Program-made: the position numbers and the translations under genes | Assembly (NCBI RefSeq): GCF_016482825.1 | Contig: NZ_JAEMNV010000007.1 | Coordinates: 1 to 64,000, forward strand | Source: Antrihabitans stalagmiti | GTDB taxonomy: Bacteria > Actinomycetota > Actinomycetes > Mycobacteriales > Mycobacteriaceae | Direction: 5' to 3' | DNA: 64,000 nucleotides | The notes under the pieces: generated by a model | What the model saw: the letters and a program-made list of their open reading frames with translations, nothing else | Told to the model about the DNA's origin: nothing | The model's database searches: none | In this document: positions 55,977 to 64,000 of the stretch, piece by piece | How the letters are laid out: every line of letters starts with the position of its first letter | Position numbering within the stretch: the stretch's first letter is position 1

Positions 55977-58834
55977 GCTCCCGCACCCGCGACCGCGGAG
56001 TCGCTCGACTGCTCGGGGTCGACCGCCTGAACATTTTCGTACCCGCGATCATGAGTGTCGGTCTGTTGTTCTGGCTCGCGAGCGAACTGCGCGAACTCGT
56101 CAGGGCGACGGGAGCCGCGTCGCGCGCGAAGCGCTCCGCGATTGCGGGCCACGAGGTTGCGCGACTCACGCTCGGCAGCACGGGCGCCGAGCCACCCGGC
56201 AGGCAGGGGCTGCGCCCACGACCGGTCTACCTGTTGCTCGCCGTCGCACTTGGCTGTGGCGCGGCCTACGTCGCGATCGGTTCTATCGCAAACTACTTTC
56301 GGCCCGGGTACTACGTAGCCGACATCGCCTGGTTGTTGGCACTTGCACTCGCCGCATCCTTCGGAGCAATCGCCTACGGCTCGGTTGCTGCAGTCGTCTT
56401 CGTGCGATATCCGGTTCCGCCGAAGTCTTTCCGCAGGATGCTCACCAACTCGCTGCTCACGTCGCGCCCGGTCGACGGCGACACGATGCCGGAGGGTCCA
56501 TCGTGGAAGCTCGCCGCCGGGTTCCTGGCTGCCGCGGCGGGCGCCGGACTTCTCGCATTGATCGTCGCGGCCTCGCCACACGTTGTCGACGGGTTCGATC
56601 GCGGTGTCGCCGCGTGGTTTCACGGGTTGGGGTGGCCGGCTACTTCGATCACCGACCTCGTTTCGCGCACCGGGATCGTCGTGGTGGCGGTTGTCGTGGT
56701 TGGTGCGGTGGCAGTGCGCTGCCGCGTGCTGGCTCTCACGTTCGCGGCGGCGGTCGCGCTCGGCTTTCTCGCCACGGTTGTGCTGCGCGACATCATCGAA
56801 CGGCCGAGGCCCCTCGACGGCCCGATGGCAGGAATGCTCGACTCGTATCCGAGCGAAAGCGTCGTGCTCGCCGTCATCGTTGCCGGGCTCGTTCCGCGTG
56901 CGATCGCCACACTGATCGGATGGCCACGAATCGCCGCGCCGCTGAGCTTCGTACTCGGTGTCGCAACCGCTGCGACCATGGTCGATCGGGTCGCGCGCGG
57001 CGCACACTGGCCGACCGACGTCATCGGCGGGGCACTGATCGGTTCAGCTCTGGTATTCGGTGCACGCTGGGTGGTCGACGTACCGCGTGCGCACATCGGC
57101 TGCCGTAGTTGCCCTCGGTCGCAGGACTTGCCTTTGCGGCGCAAGAGTCGCGGAATGATCCGGATGGGGATCTCCACGGCGAGCGCAGTCCGCGTGCTCG
57201 CCCACCTGTCCGCGGCGGCGGTTGCGGTCACGCTGGCAGTGCTGACTTTCACAGTCGGGGTCCCAACCAGCACCGAGAATTACGTATTCGGCCCAGGCGT
57301 CGAGCGACCCGCGCAACTTGCCCTTGCCGGCGTGGTGTCGCTCGGTGCGCTGCTGGCTTGGAAGTGGGAAGCAATCGGCGCTGTGCTCATCGCCTTTGCA
57401 GCGACGTGCCTCGGGATCTTTGCCGCGGTCGAATACCAGCCGATCTATGCGGTGGCTTTGACGGCGGCGGCGATGGTGCCGTCGATTTTGTTGTGGCTCA
57501 GCTGGCAACATCGCCGCAGCGCGATCGAGCTCGTAGTCCTTGCCGTGGTCACCGCACTGCTGCTCGGCACCACGTGGGCGGGAGCGACGAAGGTGTACGA
57601 CATCTACTTCGGACCGACGCATCCCTCGAGCACGACGCCGGGCTTGGCCGTCGACCGCGTCGAGTGGGTGTGGTCCGGCGCCCTCAGCAGTGCGTCGATT
57701 TCGGTGTCGGCGCGCTTGGCCGAGTCGGGAGAGACGGCGAGTCTGCTGGTCGAATCGAACGACGGGCGGTTCTCGACGACTACCCGCGCAGTTTTCGCCG
57801 ACGATCACCGTATCGCTCGCATGCGGGCCGACGGATTGCGACCCGGCACGCGTTATCGATTCACCGTCGTGGTCGATGGCGTTGCCGACACATCAAGGGG
57901 CGCAGGCAGTTTCGAAACTCCAGTCGACGGACCGATGTCCTACCGCGTTACTGCAGGTGCCTGCGCTCGGGTCGGTTCCAACGGGTCTGTGTACGACGCG
58001 ATCTCCGCCGAACGACCCATGATTCATCTCGCACTCGGTGACCTGCACTACGGCAACATCGAGGCCACCACGCCGGGTCCGTACCTCGATGCGTACGGCA
58101 AGTTCCTGACGATGCCTGCCCAGGCTGCGTTGTATCGCGCCGCACCGATTGCGTACGTGTGGGACGACCACGACTACGGTGCGAACGACGCCGATGCGTC
58201 CTCGCCTGGCCGCGACGCGTCCCGTGTGGCTTTCGACTCCGCCGTACCGCACTACGCGTTCGGCTCGCCGGGCGGGACAGTCAACCAGGCGTTCACGATC
58301 GGTCGAGTTCGATTCGTCATGACCGACAATCGGTCCGAGGCCACCGACTCCACAATGCTCGGCGACGCGCAACTACGGTGGCTCATCGACGAAGTCACAT
58401 CCTCGAGCAAGACGCATGCGCTGGTCGTTTGGGCCAACCCCGATCCGTGGATCGGCGAGTCGAGTCCTGGTGCCGACGGCTGGGCGGGCCACCCCGACGA
58501 GCGCCGCCGAATCGCCGATGCCATCGCCGCCGCCGGCGTGCACAATCTGATATCGGTCGGCGGTGACGCCCACATGGTTGCAATCGACGACGGCACCAAC
58601 AGCGACTACTCGACAACCGGCGGCGCAGGCTTTCCGATCCTGCAGGCTGCCGCACTCGACCGGCCAGGCAGCGTCAAGGGCGGACCGTACAGCGAAGGCA
58701 CATACCCCGGAGGAGGCCAGTACGGAGTCCTCGACATCCACGATGACGGCTCACGCGTCACTGTCTCGATGTCGGGAAAGCGCTGGGATGGAACCGTACT
58801 CACCCGCTACGAATTCGATGTGCCGACCGGCTGA
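55973..58834 (+). CDS. PAP2 phosphatase fused to PhoD-like metallophosphatase
   Basis: The protein has 953 residues. The N-terminal half has about nine membrane helices with a PAP2 core: RDIIERPRP (C1, Lys changed to Arg), YPSES (C2, where PSGH is expected) and RVARGAHWPTD (C3, His and Asp kept). After another membrane set (about 400-540) comes a PhoD/alkaline-phosphatase-D domain with GDLHYGNIE, VWDDHDYGANDAD and GGDAHMVAID metal ligands. ATG 55973 overlaps the PEP-utilising gene stop. It may dephosphorylate lipid or phosphodiester substrates at the envelope. It is the last gene of the 50837 operon. Confidence 0.85.
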   Translation: MSSRTRDRGVARLLGVDRLNIFVPAIMSVGLLFWLASELRELVRATGAASRAKRSAIAGHEVARLTLGSTGAEPPGRQGLRPRPVYLLLAVALGCGAAYVAIGSIANYFRPGYYVADIAWLLALALAASFGAIAYGSVAAVVFVRYPVPPKSFRRMLTNSLLTSRPVDGDTMPEGPSWKLAAGFLAAAAGAGLLALIVAASPHVVDGFDRGVAAWFHGLGWPATSITDLVSRTGIVVVAVVVVGAVAVRCRVLALTFAAAVALGFLATVVLRDIIERPRPLDGPMAGMLDSYPSESVVLAVIVAGLVPRAIATLIGWPRIAAPLSFVLGVATAATMVDRVARGAHWPTDVIGGALIGSALVFGARWVVDVPRAHIGCRSCPRSQDLPLRRKSRGMIRMGISTASAVRVLAHLSAAAVAVTLAVLTFTVGVPTSTENYVFGPGVERPAQLALAGVVSLGALLAWKWEAIGAVLIAFAATCLGIFAAVEYQPIYAVALTAAAMVPSILLWLSWQHRRSAIELVVLAVVTALLLGTTWAGATKVYDIYFGPTHPSSTTPGLAVDRVEWVWSGALSSASISVSARLAESGETASLLVESNDGRFSTTTRAVFADDHRIARMRADGLRPGTRYRFTVVVDGVADTSRGAGSFETPVDGPMSYRVTAGACARVGSNGSVYDAISAERPMIHLALGDLHYGNIEATTPGPYLDAYGKFLTMPAQAALYRAAPIAYVWDDHDYGANDADASSPGRDASRVAFDSAVPHYAFGSPGGTVNQAFTIGRVRFVMTDNRSEATDSTMLGDAQLRWLIDEVTSSSKTHALVVWANPDPWIGESSPGADGWAGHPDERRRIADAIAAAGVHNLISVGGDAHMVAIDDGTNSDYSTTGGAGFPILQAAALDRPGSVKGGPYSEGTYPGGGQYGVLDIHDDGSRVTVSMSGKRWDGTVLTRYEFDVPTG

Positions 58835-58897
58835 CCTTGTCGCCGGGTGCGTCATGCCAACGTGACTCGCCGAACGGGCCTCTCGCAGATCGGTAGG

Positions 58898-59779
58898 TCA
58901 GGCGGGACCAGCGGCAATGATCAGCGGGCATTTGGCCGAGTGCAGTAGCTTCTGACTCACCGACCCCAGAGTCATTCCGGCGAAACCACCGCGCCCATGG
59001 CTGCCGACAACGAGCAGCTCGACATCGTCGGAGAAGTCCAGGAGGTGTCGCACAGGGTCGTTCTTGACAACGATCTTCTCCACTGTCACATCCGGATACC
59101 GGCCTGCGGAGCCCGCGAGACTCGCCGAGAGCAGGGCCTCTTCCTTGGTCGCGACCGCGTCCCAGTCACCGACGTGCAAGAACTTGCTGTCATCGGTCCA
59201 GGAGTGCACCGCAATGACCTTCGCGGCCCGCATCGACGCCTCTTCGAATGCGATCTCGATCGCGGGGATGCTGTTGTCTGAGCCATCGACACCAACCACG
59301 ACGGCCTTTCTCGGACGTGACAAGTGCCACGGATCGCTTGCACGGAAATGCACTATCGCAACCGGGCAGTGCGCGTGGCGCGCGAGCGAAGAGCCGACCG
59401 ATCCGAGCAGACCGCGGCCGACTGCTCCGAGTTCGCGACTTCCGATCACAATGAGACGTGCGTCCTTGGATCTGTTGATCAGGGCGGGTGTCCTCGGCTC
59501 ACGAACTAGTTCTGTTGTCACTTCCAAGTCCGGCGACGTCTCGAGCACCATCTGCTTGGCCGCCGAAAGAAGTTCTGCGCCTTCGGCTTCCAAACGCCCC
59601 ATGTCCGATTCGGTGTAACTCAAACCCGGGCCGTAATCGAGCGGCGTGAATACGGCATGAACTATCGACAGCGGAACGCGACGACGCTCCGCATCGCCTG
59701 CCGCCCATCGAAGTGCCTCTTTCGACGAGCGCGACGCGTCGAAGCCGACAACGACGGGTAACTTGAACATTTTATCCAT
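58898..59779 (-). CDS. Universal stress protein, two USP domains
   Basis: This 293-residue double USP has VVVGFDASRSSKEALRWAA, IVIGSRELGAVGRGLLGSVG, AVVVGVDGSDNSIPAIEIAF and LVVGSHGRGGFAGMTLGSVS. In domain 1 the first glycine-loop residue is changed (GSREL). ATG 59779 is chosen; the frame is open to 59803. It follows the next USP gene by 4 bases, so the two form an operon. Confidence 0.9.
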   Translation of the reverse strand: MDKMFKLPVVVGFDASRSSKEALRWAAGDAERRRVPLSIVHAVFTPLDYGPGLSYTESDMGRLEAEGAELLSAAKQMVLETSPDLEVTTELVREPRTPALINRSKDARLIVIGSRELGAVGRGLLGSVGSSLARHAHCPVAIVHFRASDPWHLSRPRKAVVVGVDGSDNSIPAIEIAFEEASMRAAKVIAVHSWTDDSKFLHVGDWDAVATKEEALLSASLAGSAGRYPDVTVEKIVVKNDPVRHLLDFSDDVELLVVGSHGRGGFAGMTLGSVSQKLLHSAKCPLIIAAGPA

Positions 59780-59783
59780 CGGC

Positions 59784-60686
59784 TCAATCCTGTTTCCTTG
59801 CAATGATTATGGGACATTCGACGCTGTGCAGGAGCGCCTCGCTGGTCGAGCCGAGAGTCATTCCGGGGAAACCGCCTCGGCCATGACTGCCAACCACGAT
59901 CAGCTGCGCATGCTCAGCCTGCACCTGCAAGTTGCGCGCCGAATCGCCTTCCACGACAACGGTGCGCACCCGCACCTGCGGGTAGCGATCGCGACACCTT
60001 CCGAGGCTGTCGGACAGCACCGCTTGTTGGTCGGCGAGTGTTGCCGGCCGATCGATCACAGACGTGATGAGGTCGCTGTTGGCACGCCAGACGTAGACAG
60101 CAACAAGCTCGACCCGGCGGTGCGACGCTTCCTCGAACGCAATGTCGATGGCGGAGCAACTGTTGTCGGTTCCATCCACGCCGACCACTACCGGAGCGGC
60201 GTTCGCCGTACCGGCGAAAATCTTGCCGAGGCGGACAACTGCAACCGGACAGTGAGCGTGATGCGCAACGGCAGTACTGACCGAACCGAGCAGTCCCCGC
60301 CTGAAGGCGCCGAGACCACGACTCCCCACAACGAGCAGGCGTGCGTTCTTCGACATATCGAGCAGGGCCGGGATCGTGGGGCCCGCAACGAATTCTGTGC
60401 TGACCGCAATCGGTCCGATTTCGTCCGACATCGCTCGGACTGCCCGCTCCGAGGCATCGAGTATCGACCGCCCCGCGCGCTCGGCGTCGAACTCCTCGGA
60501 AGCCAGTGACAGTGCACGGCCGTAGCTGATCAACGCCATTCCCGGTCCGTGGCTGACGAGCACTGGTCGGGCATTCACAACGACAAGCGGGCTCGCGTAA
60601 AGCGCGGCCTCCTGCGCCGCCCACCGCAGAGCGTCGTGGGCCGCATCGGATCCATCCACACCGACGACGACGGGTTGTTTGTCCAT
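59784..60686 (-). CDS. Universal stress protein, two USP domains
   Basis: This 300-residue USP has PVVVGVDGSDAAHDALRWAA, LVVGSRGLGAFRRGLLGSVS, VVVGVDGTDNSCSAIDIAFE and IVVGSHGRGGFPGMTLGSTS. Both ATP motifs are intact, as in Rv2623. The start is at ATG 60686; the frame is open to 61115 over the divergent sensor-kinase gene, which is rejected. Its promoter must lie in 60687-60842, where I found no convincing DosR box. Confidence 0.9.
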   Translation of the reverse strand: MDKQPVVVGVDGSDAAHDALRWAAQEAALYASPLVVVNARPVLVSHGPGMALISYGRALSLASEEFDAERAGRSILDASERAVRAMSDEIGPIAVSTEFVAGPTIPALLDMSKNARLLVVGSRGLGAFRRGLLGSVSTAVAHHAHCPVAVVRLGKIFAGTANAAPVVVGVDGTDNSCSAIDIAFEEASHRRVELVAVYVWRANSDLITSVIDRPATLADQQAVLSDSLGRCRDRYPQVRVRTVVVEGDSARNLQVQAEHAQLIVVGSHGRGGFPGMTLGSTSEALLHSVECPIIIARKQD

Positions 60687-60815
60687 ACGTTCGACGTTAG
60701 GACCTGACTCGGTCGCCGGACGCCGGCCAATGGTCACCGAATTTTCGGCGGTGGTCCTTTGCCTCACGATGGGCTCGACTCCACCGTCTCGTAAAGACCG
60801 CAACGATCGATGTGA

Positions 60816-62573
<1,758 letters not shown>

Positions 62574-62593
62574 ATCGGCGGGACCGCCGATCG

Positions 62594-63175
62594 TCAAATG
62601 CCGACTGCAGGCGCCACGGCCGTCGGCAGTACGTCGACATGGCGCACGCCGGGCACGGTACGGGCAAGAGCTGCGACTATTCGCTGTTCGTCCTTGCTGG
62701 AAAACCCACCGCAGATTTCGATCTTCCCCTCGTTCGAGGCGATCGTCCACTGTCTCCGACTTCCCGCGTAGTCGTCGAGCAGCGATCGAATTTTCGCCGC
62801 GATCGTGACGTCGTCGTTGATGAGTACGCGAAGCAAATCTCGGCGGGCAACGATGCCGATCAGGAGGCCCTGCTCGACGACGGGCAGCGACCGCAGGCGC
62901 CCGTTGAGCATTCTCACCGCGGCCGTGCTGACGTCCGAACCTGGACTGATCACTTCGGCAGGCGTCGACATCGTCGATCCGACCGACGCGTCCTGCTGGT
63001 CAGGACCCACGGCCAGTGCGTTCGACTCGGACAAGACCCCGACGACCAGTCCGTCTCCGTCGACAACCGGCAGCGCAGCAAACCTATTGTCTACGAGAAT
63101 CGAAATGGCCTCTCGCAGAGATGTTTCCGGTCGGACGCTGATGACCGATCGAATCATGAGATCCCGTACCTGCAT
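62594..63175 (-). CDS. CBS-pair protein with BON domain
   Basis: The protein has about 193 residues. Two CBS repeats (VRDLMIRSVISVRPETSLRE to LPVVDGDGLVVGVLSE; MSTPAEVISPGSDVSTAAVR to VVEQGLLIGIVARRDLLRVL) are followed by a BON domain (WTIASNEGKIEICGGFSSKD, PGVRHVDVLPTAV). CBS pairs bind adenosine nucleotides; Rv2626c (Hrp1) is the DosR-regulated relative but lacks BON. ATG 63175 has AAAGG upstream; ATG 63196 is possible. It is convergent with the sensor kinase. Confidence 0.88.
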   Translation of the reverse strand: MQVRDLMIRSVISVRPETSLREAISILVDNRFAALPVVDGDGLVVGVLSESNALAVGPDQQDASVGSTMSTPAEVISPGSDVSTAAVRMLNGRLRSLPVVEQGLLIGIVARRDLLRVLINDDVTIAAKIRSLLDDYAGSRRQWTIASNEGKIEICGGFSSKDEQRIVAALARTVPGVRHVDVLPTAVAPAVGI

Positions 63176-63431
63176 CGAACTCTGCCTTTCTGACATCTAA
63201 ACCGTGCGAAATGGCGGTCCATCGACTTTTCCGATGCACGCCTTGCAAGAATCCTTCTCCACGGCCCCGACACTCGGCTAACGGCGATGGCCCTCTGGTG
63301 CCGGGTCTTAGGTCATCGGATGGACGGCATCGCGGAGGATTCTGCACACGATCGATCGCCACCCGCCTTCTGATCCACTCGTTACCTTCGGCACTACCGG
63401 TCGGGTCGCGCTGAGCAGCACAGTGTCGACC

Positions 63432-63827
63432 ATGATCCCGATGAGAATGCACCCGGCGCGCTCGATCTGGCACGTGTTGCTCGCCAATTCAGCTGCGGCA
63501 ACGGGTCTTTCCGCGTGGGTCGCTGCTGGCGCCGTAGCGGCGCAGGTCATCGATGTCGACGTACCCTCGTTGCCTGCCGCAATCGATATCGTGGTTGTTC
63601 TTGCCGCGCCGCTGACAGTCACAGCGCGTATGGCTTCCACGGAGAATCGACACACCGCACTGGCGGCGCTGCTGACCGGAGCGCTGCTGCTCGTGTGGGT
63701 CAGAACGGAGCTTCCGTTGCTTGGCTGCCCGGGCTGGGTCCGCGCTGCATCGACGATCGCGGGTGTAGCCATACTCGCGACCGGCCTGATTCTTGCCGTG
63801 TTCGTCCGCGACCGATCGCCTCGGTAG
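63432..63827 (+). CDS. Small membrane protein with four predicted helices
   Basis: The protein has about 131 residues. Hydrophobic stretches lie at SAWVAAGAVAAQVI, AIDIVVVLAAPLTVTA, TALAALLTGALLLVWV and STIAGVAILATGLILAVFV. ATG 63432 is preferred to GTG 63423. The family is not recognised. The start gives MIPMRMHPARSIWHVLLANS. The remaining bases to the window end show no supported gene. Confidence 0.5.
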   Translation: MIPMRMHPARSIWHVLLANSAAATGLSAWVAAGAVAAQVIDVDVPSLPAAIDIVVVLAAPLTVTARMASTENRHTALAALLTGALLLVWVRTELPLLGCPGWVRAASTIAGVAILATGLILAVFVRDRSPR

Positions 63828-64000
63828 CCGCGACGCCGTCGGCGATCGGAACCTCCTTCGAATTGCTGGGGACGTGTGTCGTTCCGGGAAGGTCGTTCGA
63901 CTCTGTATCTCCCGGTTCCGCCCATCGAAAATCGATGAATCAAAGCAGAGGACGCGAACGTCCACGCAGGAAAGCGGGCTACCAGTGCCGGAGATCGTCA

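Noticed and set aside
63308-63943. Minus-strand 211-codon frame at the window end
   Set aside because: Antisense to the small membrane protein; Thr/Ala/Arg-rich shadow composition.

Overview
The window looks like a high-GC actinobacterial chromosome of the Rhodococcus/Nocardia type. The evidence is the codon usage, an LLM-class (F420-type) oxidoreductase, many alpha/beta hydrolases and TetR regulators, and a large block of genes resembling the Mycobacterium DosR (dormancy) regulon. It splits into three regions.

Region 1 (1 to about 14,370) is the right-hand part of an integrative genomic island. Its right boundary is a 28-base copy of the 3' end of a tRNA-Val (14341-14368), followed by what should be the native tRNA terminator. 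A tyrosine integrase lies just inside. The left boundary, and presumably the intact tRNA, lie outside the window. The island carries: the end of an IS21-like element that forms the last codons of a nuclease-STAND NTPase gene; a second IS21-family element (2794-6383) with istA, a frameshifted istB and an internal TauE/SafE-type permease; a fragment resembling the 3' half of tRNA-Pro; and a tightly coupled three-gene operon (metallo-beta-lactamase-fold protein, TPR-CHAT caspase-like protease, DUF2235 lipase-like hydrolase). That operon is my best candidate for an undescribed conflict or defence system.

Region 2 (about 14.4-33 kb) is chromosomal metabolism. It holds an LLM oxidoreductase, alpha/beta hydrolases, a 2-oxoglutarate-type oxygenase, and a divergent catabolic cluster with two adjacent TetR regulators (SDR, enoyl-CoA hydratase, hydrolase, acyl-CoA ligase, quinone-oxidoreductase-like enzyme). 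Repeated TAAC-N3-GTTA operator-like sites lie in its divergent promoter. The region ends with a giant signalling protein (kinase-like, AAA, GAF, active-looking GGDEF).

Region 3 (about 33-64 kb) resembles a DosR-type hypoxia/dormancy cluster. It has five universal stress proteins, a phosphoribosyltransferase-erythromycin esterase fusion (like Rv2030c), an M50 protease (like Rv2625c), a CBS protein, a NrdZ-like ribonucleotide reductase, GAPDH, a flavodoxin, a CHAD protein, an SPFH protein, an ABC exporter, a PEP-synthase/rifampin-phosphotransferase-like protein, and a PAP2-PhoD fusion. Two DevS/DosT-like GAF sensor kinases keep the haem-ligand histidine. Four to five sites matching GGGACNNNNGNCCC lie upstream of transcription units here. 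No DevR-type response regulator is inside the window. ATGA and GTGA start-stop overlaps are frequent, implying long translationally coupled operons.
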